DNA of 64,000 bases from an uncultured Aquimarina sp. (GCA_947498935.1 CANMMM010000005.1:62001-126000); one strand, 5' to 3'; counted from the stretch's first letter, positions 36,834 through 47,465 are shown. Translations and numbers: made by a program. The notes: generated by a model from the letters alone, not told the origin.

Positions 36834-39785
36834 TTATCTTTTGATTATTTTCCCTTTGGCTGATTTTTCGCCATTAGTGATAGCAATAATATACACTCCA
36901 TTAGCCGCATAGGACATGTTTAGAGGATAATGGTAGCGTCCATTCTCATGATCTAAGGTATAATTGAGTAATTTCTGCCCCTGCATATCATATATTTGTA
37001 ATGTCAGTCTTTCTGTAATTTCTGTGGTAATAAGACTAATATCGAATTGATCTCCTCCTTGGTCTAAAATCACTAATTCGTTTGCCTGCTCGAAATTATC
37101 TCCTACACTTAATGGCACTCCTTCTGGTCGCTCACAGAACTCAATACTCCAATCTAATAAAGCACCACCATCATCTTTTACTACATCTGTAATGGTTAAC
37201 ACCCAATCCCCTGCTGTACGCTCTGCTTTGAAATCTGATAATTGCCCATCGGGTCTAAAAGTTCCTGTAAAAGGAGTAGATCCTTCGGAAATTGGTGTAG
37301 CTGCTTGATCATCAAATATAGTAGCTGTATAATTTTTGCCTCGTTCCTCCCCTTTTCGTACTGCTAAATTCACTTCTGTTCCTGCGGGAGAGGTCAGAGT
37401 AAGTACCAGATCACTCACCCATGTATGTTCTATATTTACAGTTACATTTATATCGCTTATAAAGATAGCTTCCTCATCTGGTATCGTAATTGTAGAGGAT
37501 ATTTCTGTAGGTTGAAGTGGAGTGATTTCCTGTTCTTCGGTATTACTTACTAATGCCCCGCAAATTAAATTAACAACATTGGCCGTATAACTATTATTTG
37601 CTTGCCACTCATCATTAGGCAACAAAGTACTTGCTATAATTTCGTGTGTTTTCTTTTCGGATAGGTCTGCTTTTGTATTAAAAGTATATGATTTAGTGGC
37701 TAATGATGCTAAAGGAGTAGTAACTCTTTCTACTATAGGAGCTCCTTCATTTAACGTATACGATACATCGAAATCACTAACTGTCTCGATTCCAAAATTT
37801 TTGATCGTAACCGTTACAGCTTCCATCCCCAGTACTTTGGCATCCTGCGGAGCGGTAATAGCAATAATGCCAAGGTCTCTTGCTGGTAATGTTTGTATGA
37901 TTAAGGTTTTACTATCATTACTATCATCCTCATCCCCTGTTAAGTTTGCAGATGCTACAATCGTATACTCATGATTTCTTTTGGATAAATCAGCAGTTTG
38001 CGCAAATGTAAACATAACCTCAGTATAAGGTGCTACGCTTCCTGTATAGGTTTCTATTATTGGTGCTGCTCCATCTATCTGGTAGCTAACTTCAAAATTA
38101 CTTACTGCTGTCGTACCATAATTAAAAATAGCAATTTCAATAGGCTCTGTAGCACTATAAAAATCAGCTTCTTCAAGAGCAATATCTGAAATCCCCACAT
38201 CCAGAGCCTTATCGGCCACAATTTTAAACACCCCTACTACATTAGCTCTACTAGGGTTCATATATTCATTTACATGCCAAAAACTCACATCATCTTTGGG
38301 GTCTATATCCATCTTTGCATAATCTCCGTATCTTATATCAGGAATATTGGCTTTTCCTTCTCCTATTAACGTTTCTCTTATAGCCATGGTACCCAAATCA
38401 CTACTAGCTAATCTTCCTGTATAATAAGAGCCTACAAAATCTTGGTTATCTCCTCCCATACCAGAATACCCTAAGGCGATATTCCCTTCGGCATCCATCA
38501 TCATACTACCGTTCCAAGCGTGCTTACCATCTGGTGCAGTATAGGTACCTTCTTGGTAGATATTCCATGGTGCACCATCGGCTGTCTGGCGCAATTCATA
38601 CCAGCGAATCCCTGCCAACTTATTAACAGTACCATCTACATCTACCGCAAAAGAAAAAACGGCTGAGTTATGTGTTGGAAATTTTCTAAACTGCGCTTGG
38701 TTCATCACTGTGGATTGGAGTACATCGATAGACGTACCACCATTGGGTTGTGCTAAATTAGAAAAAGCTCCGCCATCAAACACACTGTTAAACGGAGTAG
38801 TGGACAATTCTGTCGGTTGCGAAATTGTAGAGTTCTCAGGTGTTTCAAAATCTACATCGATCGTCCATATTTTTAGATGATCTTGGTCTATCTTCTCAAA
38901 GGCATCATCCTGAAAATATACGATAGGAGCATTTCCTGCGGCAGGAATATTCTCTGTACTTACATTCAATGCCTGTGGACTATAAAAATTATCAGCTACA
39001 ATACCTGGTAATGGAAAAGCAACTACTTTGGCAGTTTCTTCACCTGCTAGCATCGCTCTTCTATCTAAGGCAAACACTGAATTTTTGAGATGGGCTGACC
39101 TTTGATTTACATTCGCAGTCATATAATACCCATCAGACCATACCGAAACTTTTTGATAATCATTAATCCCTGCATAAGAATACACAGACCATCCATCATT
39201 TACGGGATCAGAACCTCTAGACACAGCCACTTCTACATGACCATCAGAACTATACAAAATACTCATTACCCATCTATCAGCAGCATTATCGTAAGAAATC
39301 GTAAGATCACAACAACTATTGGGCGAAAATATATTATTCGGAGATAATTCTATAGTAAGCGGGTTCCCTTCCTTATCAAAAATTCTATACCCTGTATTCC
39401 ATACCGCAATCACATGATTAGGGCCTACTGCAATAGAAGGATCTGTAGGATTTCCGTTTGCCTCTACACTATCAAAAACGAGGTTGGGCAACTTTCCTGG
39501 TATGGTTTTCTGCTGTGCACTTTTTCTTTTTGCCAAAAGATCATCTCCTCTATAGCCTTTACCTATAATAGGATTAATCTTTGAACGTTTAGAGCGACCA
39601 TCTTGTGCTTCTTTATCACTATCTTTAAAGGGAATCAGCATTCCCTTCGAAGCCGAAGGGTTTACAATTTTTACAGGAGATGACTCCCAATATCCATTGG
39701 CTTTGACAGTTTGTTGTTCTTGAGCGTATATTCCTATAAAAAATATACTTCCTAGTATAAAAACAAGGAAAAAGTTACCTTTCAT
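36834..39785 (-). CDS. T9SS-secreted surface protein with P domain
   Basis: A 983-residue secreted protein. Signal peptide (FFLVFILGSIFFIGIYA). Residues about 95-530 form a propeller-like region (NPTDPSIAVGPNHVIAVWNT; ADRWVMSILY). Then two CARDB-type beta repeats (about 535-740, VSYQIDGAAPIIETYTGSV and DVSYTLNEGAPIVERVTTPL), a proprotein-convertase P-like domain (about 755-890, WVSDLVLTLTSPAGTEVNLA; RTAGDWVLTITDV) and a type A T9SS sorting domain (NGVYIIAITNGEKSAKGKII). It is divergent from a paralog at 40161. Substrate unknown; no catalytic motif seen. Confidence 0.85.
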   Translation of the reverse strand: MKGNFFLVFILGSIFFIGIYAQEQQTVKANGYWESSPVKIVNPSASKGMLIPFKDSDKEAQDGRSKRSKINPIIGKGYRGDDLLAKRKSAQQKTIPGKLPNLVFDSVEANGNPTDPSIAVGPNHVIAVWNTGYRIFDKEGNPLTIELSPNNIFSPNSCCDLTISYDNAADRWVMSILYSSDGHVEVAVSRGSDPVNDGWSVYSYAGINDYQKVSVWSDGYYMTANVNQRSAHLKNSVFALDRRAMLAGEETAKVVAFPLPGIVADNFYSPQALNVSTENIPAAGNAPIVYFQDDAFEKIDQDHLKIWTIDVDFETPENSTISQPTELSTTPFNSVFDGGAFSNLAQPNGGTSIDVLQSTVMNQAQFRKFPTHNSAVFSFAVDVDGTVNKLAGIRWYELRQTADGAPWNIYQEGTYTAPDGKHAWNGSMMMDAEGNIALGYSGMGGDNQDFVGSYYTGRLASSDLGTMAIRETLIGEGKANIPDIRYGDYAKMDIDPKDDVSFWHVNEYMNPSRANVVGVFKIVADKALDVGISDIALEEADFYSATEPIEIAIFNYGTTAVSNFEVSYQIDGAAPIIETYTGSVAPYTEVMFTFAQTADLSKRNHEYTIVASANLTGDEDDSNDSKTLIIQTLPARDLGIIAITAPQDAKVLGMEAVTVTIKNFGIETVSDFDVSYTLNEGAPIVERVTTPLASLATKSYTFNTKADLSEKKTHEIIASTLLPNDEWQANNSYTANVVNLICGALVSNTEEQEITPLQPTEISSTITIPDEEAIFISDINVTVNIEHTWVSDLVLTLTSPAGTEVNLAVRKGEERGKNYTATIFDDQAATPISEGSTPFTGTFRPDGQLSDFKAERTAGDWVLTITDVVKDDGGALLDWSIEFCERPEGVPLSVGDNFEQANELVILDQGGDQFDISLITTEITERLTLQIYDMQGQKLLNYTLDHENGRYHYPLNMSYAANGVYIIAITNGEKSAKGKIIKR

Positions 39786-40160
39786 CTTAATTGAGTTTAC
39801 AGTTGACTATAATTTAAACAACATAAACACAAAAAACCCTAATAGTATTGTAATAATAAGTTAAAATTTAATACATAAACAACAACAGAAGACATTTTTT
39901 AATAAAATTAACAAACCAAAAGTATGTCCTCTAGATTTAATCTTACTTATAGTTTCTTAAAAAGAAAGAAATATCTTACAACAATGACCAATATTAAAGA
40001 ATAGTTATCACGTTTATATGTACTTTTTTTACGTCAAAACAATATTTTGTTGTAAAAAAACGCTCATTACATAATAGATTGATCGATATACTGTTATTAA
40101 GTTATCGACATAAGTTGTATTTTTAAGGCCTAATTGGAATAACTACCTCATCGTAAAGAC
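39786..40160. other. Divergent promoter region of the two T9SS paralogs
   Basis: 375 bp of very AT-rich DNA without coding pattern between two outward-reading paralogs. TATTTTTA near 40118-40125 resembles a -7 box for the plus gene. No repeat family member is present here. Confidence 0.4.
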
Positions 40161-43142
40161 ATGTCATTAAAAAGGATCTTTTTCTATTGCTTTTGGATTT
40201 TGAGCACTATTGGTATGGCTCAAAAAAAAGAAAAAGCTACCTTTCATTCTTTATCTTCCAAAATGAAAGAGGTTGGTCCATTAGTGGGCAAACAATTAAT
40301 TCCTGAAGAGGTTCCCGATGAGAATACGAACCCCAAGATCAAAACGTTAAATAAAATTGTTCCAGGAAAGGGGTTACCTCATACTATTGACCCATTACTT
40401 AATTTACAAAAAAACAACGGACTACAACGGGCTAGCACACCACCATTACTAGTCTTTGAAGCAAGTTCTAGAAGTTTCTCTCCCAGTGATCCTACAGGAG
40501 CGATTGGCCCAAATCATTATGTAAGTGCTCGGAATGCCGCTTTTGCCATTCATGACAGAAATGGAAATGTACTCGTACCCTCTACATCATTGGCCAATAT
40601 TTTTCCTGGAGAAACGCGTGGAGACCCTATCGTACTTTATGATCGTTATGCAGATCGGTTCATTATTACACAATTTAGCATTACCCCTAATGGTTTGTTA
40701 GTAGCCGTATGCAAAGGGCCTGACCCTGTAAATGATGGTTGGTATACCTATCGATTTAATACAGGTACATTTCCTGATTATCCTAAATTCTCTATTTGGT
40801 CAGATGGTTATTATATTACAGCAAATAAAGATCAAGGTTCTCAGCAGAATAGCGAAGTCGTATATGTATTAGAACGAGAAGCCATGCTAGCAGGTGATGA
40901 AAGTGCAGAGATCATCGGATTTCCACTTCCTGGAGCTATAATTAGTGGATTTTATAGTCCTGCAAGTTTTAACGCTACAGGACCTAGCTTACCCCCAGAA
41001 GGTAATATGCAAATTATATACTTCCAAGACGATGCCTGGCTAGGAGTAGCACAAGATGCACTTAAATTATGGACGATTAATGTAGATTGGGTTAATCTAG
41101 AGAACTCGACCATTGTAGAATCCCAAGAAATTCCTGTTAGTCCTTTTGACAACGTATTTAATGGAGGTGGTATTTTCGCAAACCTTCCACAACCTCAAGA
41201 TGGTCCTCTTCTCGATGCATTACAAGGAGGTATTATGTATGCTACCAATTACCGTCGATTTTGTAACTATAACTCTGTAGTCCTAAATTTTGTAGTAGAT
41301 ATTGATAACCGCGCTAATTCAGATAAAATCGCAGGTATCCGGTGGTATGAGTTACGACAAAATGGAGACCGACAACCTTGGACAGTACACCAAGAAGGTA
41401 CCTATAGATCTCCCGATGGAAAAAGTGCATGGTCTGGTAGTATAGGCATGGATGCGTATGGAAATATCGGCATGGCATATACCACAGTAGGCACTATAGA
41501 AAATGGCGCTGCTATAGATACTTTTGTAGCCATTCGATATACAGGTAGACTCGCTGATGATCCACTTGGCAGCATGACTCTTACAGAACAAACTATTGCC
41601 TTAAGTTCCGATATTAATAGAACACAAAACAATAGATATGGAGATTACTCCCACCTAAGTATTGATCCGAGAGACGATCAAACATTTTGGCATATTGCAG
41701 AATATTTTGAAAGAACTGGTGATAATGTTAGAAATATTGTAGGTGTTTTTAAGGTTGGCGATACTCCTAGCGCTGATATTGCTATTATCAGTATTGATAG
41801 TCCAATAGATGCTACATTATCCAGTACAGAACAAGTATCGATTACGTTACAGAACTTTGGTAGTAGTTCGCAAACCAATATCCCTGTAAGTTATAGCATT
41901 AATGGAGACACTCCTGTGCAAGAAACTTTTTCAGGTACTATAGGTGCTGGCAATACAGCTTCTTACACATTTAATACCACCGCTGATTTATCTGCCACTG
42001 GTAGTGAACCCGCATTAATTACAGCCTCAGTAAATCTTTCTACGGATAACAATAGTGATAATGATTGTACCTCCAAAGAAGTGATGAATCTACCTCCTAA
42101 TGATGTAGGAATTACAGATTTAATAAGTCCTAATACTAAGGAATCATTATTCGAGCCTAAAGAAATTATCGTAGAGATCACTAATTTTGGGGGAGCTACT
42201 CAAACCAATATCCCTGTTTCATATTCTTTAAACGGAGGCCCTACAATTAGTGAGGTATATACAGGTTCCTTAGCGGCAGGCGCCTCTGTTGCCTATACAT
42301 TTGGTGGCACAGAAGATTTATCCGCATTTGACAGTTACACTTTTCAAATAAGTACTGCACTCATCACAGATAGCGATACTTCTAATGATAGTATTACCAG
42401 AACCATCATACACCAATTATGCGCGCCTATTTCTGATTGTAAAAATTTTGGCGATGGATTGGTTTCTTTCGAGTTATCCAACGTAGCAAATAGAGGAATC
42501 TCTTGTGGAACAGGATATGAAAACTTTACAGACCAAGTGATCAACCTAGATAAATCTGTTGGAGTATATGTATTAACTGTACAAGCTGGTTTTTCTGATG
42601 GTAATTCAGAAAAAATATCACTATGGATAGATTATAATAGAAATAACACCTTTGAAAATACAGAACTTTTAATTGATAATGAAGTTATCCCTGTCCAACA
42701 AACAGATCAAAATTTTGCAGTAACCATTAATGAAGACGACCCTACAGGCTCTTTTATACTACGAGTACGAGCAGGCGATACTAAGATTAATAATGGTGCA
42801 CTCTTAAACGATGCTTGTGGCGGCATGCAGCATGGTACTACGCATGATTATACCGTATCTATTGGAGAGAATACCAATGGAAATCGCGAGCTTATAGTAG
42901 TACGACAGGGAGGAAGCAACACCTTCTTATTCACGATGAGCGATCCTAATGCCGCTCCACTACTAGGTCTTAAAATATACGATATTTCAGGCAAAACGAT
43001 TTATGTTAACAATGGTGTCCCCAAAGATGCGGATAGCAGATTCGTAGACACAGTAGACATGTCTTATGTAAATCCTGGCGTCTATTTCGTAAAACTTGGA
43101 AGCAATAGAACTGGAAAATCTGCCAAATTTGTAGTCCGTTAA
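40161..43142 (+). CDS. T9SS-secreted surface protein with GEVED domain
   Basis: A 993-residue paralog of the protein on the opposite side. Signal peptide (IFFYCFWILSTIGMA). Propeller-like region (residues about 105-530: DPTGAIGPNHYVSARNAAFA; ADRFIITQFSIT; SIWSDGYYITANKDQG), two CARDB-type repeats (about 545-755), a GEVED domain (KISLWIDYNRNNTFENTELL; RVRAGDT) instead of the P domain, and a C-terminal T9SS sorting domain (YVNPGVYFVKLGSNRTGKSA). The shared order and different C-terminal module suggest duplication followed by module exchange. Confidence 0.85.
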   Translation: MSLKRIFFYCFWILSTIGMAQKKEKATFHSLSSKMKEVGPLVGKQLIPEEVPDENTNPKIKTLNKIVPGKGLPHTIDPLLNLQKNNGLQRASTPPLLVFEASSRSFSPSDPTGAIGPNHYVSARNAAFAIHDRNGNVLVPSTSLANIFPGETRGDPIVLYDRYADRFIITQFSITPNGLLVAVCKGPDPVNDGWYTYRFNTGTFPDYPKFSIWSDGYYITANKDQGSQQNSEVVYVLEREAMLAGDESAEIIGFPLPGAIISGFYSPASFNATGPSLPPEGNMQIIYFQDDAWLGVAQDALKLWTINVDWVNLENSTIVESQEIPVSPFDNVFNGGGIFANLPQPQDGPLLDALQGGIMYATNYRRFCNYNSVVLNFVVDIDNRANSDKIAGIRWYELRQNGDRQPWTVHQEGTYRSPDGKSAWSGSIGMDAYGNIGMAYTTVGTIENGAAIDTFVAIRYTGRLADDPLGSMTLTEQTIALSSDINRTQNNRYGDYSHLSIDPRDDQTFWHIAEYFERTGDNVRNIVGVFKVGDTPSADIAIISIDSPIDATLSSTEQVSITLQNFGSSSQTNIPVSYSINGDTPVQETFSGTIGAGNTASYTFNTTADLSATGSEPALITASVNLSTDNNSDNDCTSKEVMNLPPNDVGITDLISPNTKESLFEPKEIIVEITNFGGATQTNIPVSYSLNGGPTISEVYTGSLAAGASVAYTFGGTEDLSAFDSYTFQISTALITDSDTSNDSITRTIIHQLCAPISDCKNFGDGLVSFELSNVANRGISCGTGYENFTDQVINLDKSVGVYVLTVQAGFSDGNSEKISLWIDYNRNNTFENTELLIDNEVIPVQQTDQNFAVTINEDDPTGSFILRVRAGDTKINNGALLNDACGGMQHGTTHDYTVSIGENTNGNRELIVVRQGGSNTFLFTMSDPNAAPLLGLKIYDISGKTIYVNNGVPKDADSRFVDTVDMSYVNPGVYFVKLGSNRTGKSAKFVVR

Positions 43143-43155
43143 ATGAATCCTACGC

Positions 43156-43509
43156 CTATCGTTTCTGTATTTCGATGATAGATACAGGACGAGCAGCAGT
43201 ACATCGATTACTCCTACGCAGGCTTGCATACTTTACCCATACTTTTTCAGGAATTTCTGTCTTAAAAAAATCATGTAAATTAATTGGGTCTAATTGATCT
43301 TTAAACTCAGAAACCGATAAAATATAAGGACACTCCTTAAAACTACTTTTCTTTAGTACCCCTTCCGAAAATCCTTTGGCGTTCATCTCTGCTGCAATAG
43401 TTTCTGTAGTATCAGTGGATTGCTGCGCTCGCTCCTTACCAGCATTCGCTCCACACGCTACACAAAGAATGACTACAAACATAACTGCTACTAATATGAT
43501 TTTTTTCAT
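43156..43509 (-). CDS. Small lipoprotein
   Basis: A 117-residue lipoprotein (signal peptide ending VVILCVAC, Cys19). The mature part is basic at the end and contains KECPYILSVSEFKDQLDPIN and RRSNRCTAARPVSIIEIQKR, giving two further Cys. This looks like a small conserved Bacteroidota lipoprotein, but I do not recognise it. It ends 14 bp from the T9SS gene in convergent orientation. Confidence 0.7.
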   Translation of the reverse strand: MKKIILVAVMFVVILCVACGANAGKERAQQSTDTTETIAAEMNAKGFSEGVLKKSSFKECPYILSVSEFKDQLDPINLHDFFKTEIPEKVWVKYASLRRSNRCTAARPVSIIEIQKR

Positions 43510-43603
43510 AAATTTTGTTTCAACAAATTGAGTTAGTAATGAGGCGATTTTTAGTATAAAGTAAAAATCATCTCCATGCTAAGATATAGTAATTTCTAAT
43601 AAT

Positions 43604-43740
43604 GAACCCGTCTTTACTTTTTGTTTTTGACCGAAAAAATGAGAAGAAATTCGATAGGATAAGCCACTTCTTAAAATTCATAGTGGAGCTACTGATCAAA
43701 AAAGTAACGATATACATATGAATTTCAGTTATTTTTTATC
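43604..43740 (+). repeat. Family B MITE-like repeat, copy 3 (degenerate)
   Basis: GAACCCGTCTTTACTTTTTG then TTTTTGACCGAAAAAATGAG, centre TTCATAGTGGAGCTACTGAT, and GAATTTCAGTTATTTTTTAT. It aligns along most of its length with copy 1 but has a changed left end and no right terminal repeat. It abuts family A copy 5. Confidence 0.78.
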
Positions 43741-43748
43741 TAGTATAA

Positions 43749-43835
43749 GGGCGTTCCCCAAGGGTCGGGCTATCCGCTGTATCTTTTTTGTTTTTTTAGG
43801 AAAACAAAAAAGGATGCCGCTGCTATCCCTAACGC
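43749..43835 (+). repeat. Family A palindromic repeat, copy 5
   Basis: GGGCGTTCCCCAAGGGTCGG, GCTATCCGC, core stem TCTTTTTTGTTTT / AAAACAAAAAAGGA, GCCGCTGCTATCCCTAACGC. It lies about 53 bp downstream of the stop codon of the 1138-residue outer-membrane protein gene. Confidence 0.9.
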
Positions 43836-43888
43836 AACTAAAAAACCTTGCGATGTTAGCGAACATCGAAACAGCTTAAATCACTTCA

Positions 43889-46800
43889 TTAAAAATACGC
43901 GCGTAACTGTACACTTCCTGTATGAATAGTAGGTGAGTTTTGACTCGTACGCCCATTATAAGTAATGTTGAGATCTAGATACTTCGTCAGTTTTTTTTGT
44001 CCTACCAAAGACCACGTAAAATTATCCCCTGCTTGCAATCCGTCTAATAACTGATAGCCTACAGGAGAAAAAGCATTCCCCTCGAAATCATTATCAAAAT
44101 AGGTAAACTCACCATTAATGGCTATTTTCTGTGCATTAGCTACTGTAAAAGAGCCTCCCAATCGCTGCTGCCTCAATGCTTCGTCTCCAGTTACATTATC
44201 GCGATCATTAAATGCATAAAAAATACTAAAACGAGTCTGTGGTGATAGCAAATACGATAATTTTGGAGTCATTTCGATACCTTCTAATACATAATTCCTA
44301 TTTTCTAAATTAGCCGCAATACTCTCTGTAGCACTCCATTCATTTCCCAATTCTACCAACCATGTTTTAGCCATTTTATGTGCAAATTGAAGACGATGTG
44401 TAGTTACTAAATTTTCTTGCAATCCAGTGACTTGTAGATTTGTATTGCGTGATGATAAAAAAGTATACGAAGTGGTATATCGCTGCTTACCTCTATTAAA
44501 AAACAATGTATTGCGAACACTTAGATTCAGCCCCAATTCATCATCACTTTTTTTAAACGGGTTGAGTGCAAAAGAACCTCCATTTTTTCTATTTTTTCGA
44601 TCTACAATATAGGACGTCTGATTGTAAAAACGAGCTAACACTCGCTTCCAACTACTTTCTGCACCCGACCAAGTAATAGGATTTAATATCAGTGTTTGAC
44701 TCCATCGATTTTGATGCGTTTTGATAAACAATTGATTAGGCAATAATACCCTGATATACGTAGCTTGATCCGTGAATTGCGCAATCTCAAATTCTTCTAA
44801 CTCTTGTATCCCATTAGCATTGTAATCATTCCATGTATAGGTACCTTGGCCTGCATCTACTTCTACATAGGTAAATTCCTGTTGTGCCAATGTACCACTA
44901 CTGGTTTCGAATACGGTATTCCAATGTACTTTATTTCCAAAAAAACGCTGATTGTATAAGAATCTCGTATTCAAAGATTCTTCATCGTCTATCCCTGCAT
45001 CTTCGTTCTGTAACACTCTATAATTGGCAAATAACGATAACTGTGTCTGTGCATTCTGTATCAAATTAGACTGTAGGTAGTAGGTATGTGAGCGATTCAC
45101 TCGCTGTAATCGTTGCTCCCGCACACTGTCATTTATACGATACTTATAGCCTACTGCCGCATAGATTTTAGTACTGTCTCCTACACCACCGTATGCTTCA
45201 TAAGCGCTAAATCGCTGTGTATTCTCTGTAAATGTTTGCGGTAGTCGCAAGGTTTCTTTATTCTCTTCTGTTGCCCACTTAGCACCTATCCATCCTTTTT
45301 TAAATCCATATGCTGCTCCGCTATACACCCTCACAAATCGCGATGTAAGCGTTGTATTTTTACTATTCAATACACTTGCATGCATCGCTACACGCCACTT
45401 ATCGAGCAGTAGGTCACTCGCTAGTAGATGTCGATTCCCCGTATAATTCTCTGTAAAAGCAAGATGCTGAAATGTATAGCGAGTAGCTCCCTTGGTTGGA
45501 TGCAGCAGCTCAAAACCAGTACTCAGTAGTTGCTGATTACCCAGTGGATTATCGATATTCCAATCGCGATTAAACTCTACATTATAAATCCGCTCGATAC
45601 TACGGAATCGCTGTTGTACATAATCTCCATTGGCAAATGCGCGTAATGACCAACTACTATCCATCGCAAAAATACGTTGTGCTACTTGCACTCTTGCTGC
45701 TACCCCATCATTATCACGATCATCTAAATCCGAAAACAGATTCAGATCATTTTTACTTCCCGATACTTCAAAACCAATTATAGTTTTCTCACTAGGCGTA
45801 TAGGCACCATGCACTACTGCTGTTTGTAATTTTACAGGAGCTTCTAAGCGCACTACAGGCGCATAATTACCCTGTGGAATTCCATCGAGAGGAGCTACAT
45901 ATTCAAAAATTCGATTGATGGTCGTCTCATTCGCTATCACGTAATCTCCCTGATTCGCTCCTACCAAGGAAAAGCGTACATTAAACAAGGTATCGGCAGG
46001 ATCATTAGAGAATACAAATATCTCCTGCCCATCAATCTCTGTACTACGGTATAAAATTTTATTCTCACTGAATACATCTGGCACCGCAGAGGGTGCAATC
46101 ATCTGGCTGGGATCATCTCCTGCATCGGCTAGTATGGTTTTTTGATCATCATTTAAGTTTTGTTGCAAAGACTGGTTTTTTGCATCATTCTCGGAATATA
46201 CAAAAGCGCCAATCTTAAATGTATCTTCCTGATATTGCCCCCCACCATAGGCTATGATCCTAGAAAAATTACGCTCTGTGGTCTGATATTCTATAGAAAT
46301 ACGCATGGCAGAAGTAATAGGAAAAGTAGGATTAAAACGCACCTCCCCCGCATTATAATCGATGATATAATCTTTATTTTCTCCACGCTCTAGCAATAGC
46401 CCATTTACATATACACGTTCACTCCCTGAGACAATAAGAATAAATAATTCGCCATTAGGCCCTGTCAGTTTATAAGGACCTTGATTCCCTTCTTGTCCTG
46501 TAAACTGACTCCGTGTAAATACACCCTGCACCAGCGCTCCCGCAGCAAATAACGAGGTACTCGATTCTGGATGCTCGATAGTACCCTGAATCGAAATTCC
46601 TTGTACATTTTTGGTAAATCGATTAAAATAACTCTCTTGCTGCTGCAATTGTACATCTCCTGCTCTCAGGTTCCAATGCTTACTATACAATTCTATAAAT
46701 ACCTGATCAAATTCATCTAAATTCTGGGAATATCCACCTTGTTGTATCGGTACATTGGCATCTTGTATAGAAGCCCTCAGTGAAATCTTTTCACTTATTT

Positions 46801-47305
46801 TTCCAGAAATCTGTAAATCCAATTCCGAATTGAGTACTGTGTTTTGATTGCTCCCCACTGTTACGCCTCTCGCGATGCTTCCATTGGTCGTTAATCCATC
46901 AAAAGGAATAAATGATTTCTTGGTATTGCTCTGGGATAATTGATATAGCTTTACTGCATTTTCTTGTTTTGCGACAATCAGTGAGGGATCAAATTCGAAA
47001 TATTTTTTTGTCAAAAAACTAGGATAACTCCTGTACCTAATGGCCAATGAGTCATAGGTAGTAAGCAATGCCTTGGAAGGTATCAATAATGCTTTTTGAT
47101 AATCGACCTTGTACAGCGTAGTATCGATTATTGCTCCTTTTGTAGAAAGCAACTCAAAATCTAAGGGATTGATACTTACTGTATCGATCTGAATTGTATC
47201 GGCAATACGCTTTTTTAGATAATTGGTCGTAGGGATTGCTATTTCCTGCCCCCAACCAAAAGTGCTTATCAACAGAAAAAAACCTACAATACCGATACTT
47301 CGCAT
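43889..47305 (-). CDS. Large outer-membrane beta-barrel-type protein
   Basis: A 1138-residue protein with a signal peptide (SIGIVGFFLLISTFGWG). Residues about 135-260 (NGSIARGVTVGSNQNTVLNS; LDLQISGKISEKISLRASIQ; FDQVFIELYSKHWNLRAGDV) resemble repeated segments of SprA/Sov, the T9SS translocon of flavobacteria, though it is less than half that size. The rest is rich in alternating beta strands, and the C-terminus ends in RAYF, an outer-membrane barrel signature. Role unknown. Its upstream region and first 35 codons are duplicated exactly at 49728-49975. Confidence 0.75.
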   Translation of the reverse strand: MRSIGIVGFFLLISTFGWGQEIAIPTTNYLKKRIADTIQIDTVSINPLDFELLSTKGAIIDTTLYKVDYQKALLIPSKALLTTYDSLAIRYRSYPSFLTKKYFEFDPSLIVAKQENAVKLYQLSQSNTKKSFIPFDGLTTNGSIARGVTVGSNQNTVLNSELDLQISGKISEKISLRASIQDANVPIQQGGYSQNLDEFDQVFIELYSKHWNLRAGDVQLQQQESYFNRFTKNVQGISIQGTIEHPESSTSLFAAGALVQGVFTRSQFTGQEGNQGPYKLTGPNGELFILIVSGSERVYVNGLLLERGENKDYIIDYNAGEVRFNPTFPITSAMRISIEYQTTERNFSRIIAYGGGQYQEDTFKIGAFVYSENDAKNQSLQQNLNDDQKTILADAGDDPSQMIAPSAVPDVFSENKILYRSTEIDGQEIFVFSNDPADTLFNVRFSLVGANQGDYVIANETTINRIFEYVAPLDGIPQGNYAPVVRLEAPVKLQTAVVHGAYTPSEKTIIGFEVSGSKNDLNLFSDLDDRDNDGVAARVQVAQRIFAMDSSWSLRAFANGDYVQQRFRSIERIYNVEFNRDWNIDNPLGNQQLLSTGFELLHPTKGATRYTFQHLAFTENYTGNRHLLASDLLLDKWRVAMHASVLNSKNTTLTSRFVRVYSGAAYGFKKGWIGAKWATEENKETLRLPQTFTENTQRFSAYEAYGGVGDSTKIYAAVGYKYRINDSVREQRLQRVNRSHTYYLQSNLIQNAQTQLSLFANYRVLQNEDAGIDDEESLNTRFLYNQRFFGNKVHWNTVFETSSGTLAQQEFTYVEVDAGQGTYTWNDYNANGIQELEEFEIAQFTDQATYIRVLLPNQLFIKTHQNRWSQTLILNPITWSGAESSWKRVLARFYNQTSYIVDRKNRKNGGSFALNPFKKSDDELGLNLSVRNTLFFNRGKQRYTTSYTFLSSRNTNLQVTGLQENLVTTHRLQFAHKMAKTWLVELGNEWSATESIAANLENRNYVLEGIEMTPKLSYLLSPQTRFSIFYAFNDRDNVTGDEALRQQRLGGSFTVANAQKIAINGEFTYFDNDFEGNAFSPVGYQLLDGLQAGDNFTWSLVGQKKLTKYLDLNITYNGRTSQNSPTIHTGSVQLRAYF

Positions 47306-47448
47306 AGCAACAAAACTAAAGATTTTGACTTTTATTGATCTTTTTATGCTGCTTTTTTTGCAACACCGCTTGATTGGATAGGTTATTGTTGTAATAATAA
47401 GGATAAAATTAGAACTAATTACGGTTCGTGTATCATTATTTATAGAAG
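47201..47448. repeat. Perfect 248-bp direct repeat, left copy
   Basis: Identical base for base, as read by eye, to 49728-49975 (offset 2527). It covers the first 35 codons of the 1138-residue protein gene and 143 bp upstream. Sequence outside both borders differs at once (left ...GTATC versus ...TTTT; right ...CTAGC versus ...TGATA). Confidence 0.95.
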
Positions 47449-47465
47449 CTAGCTATAGAAAAAAT

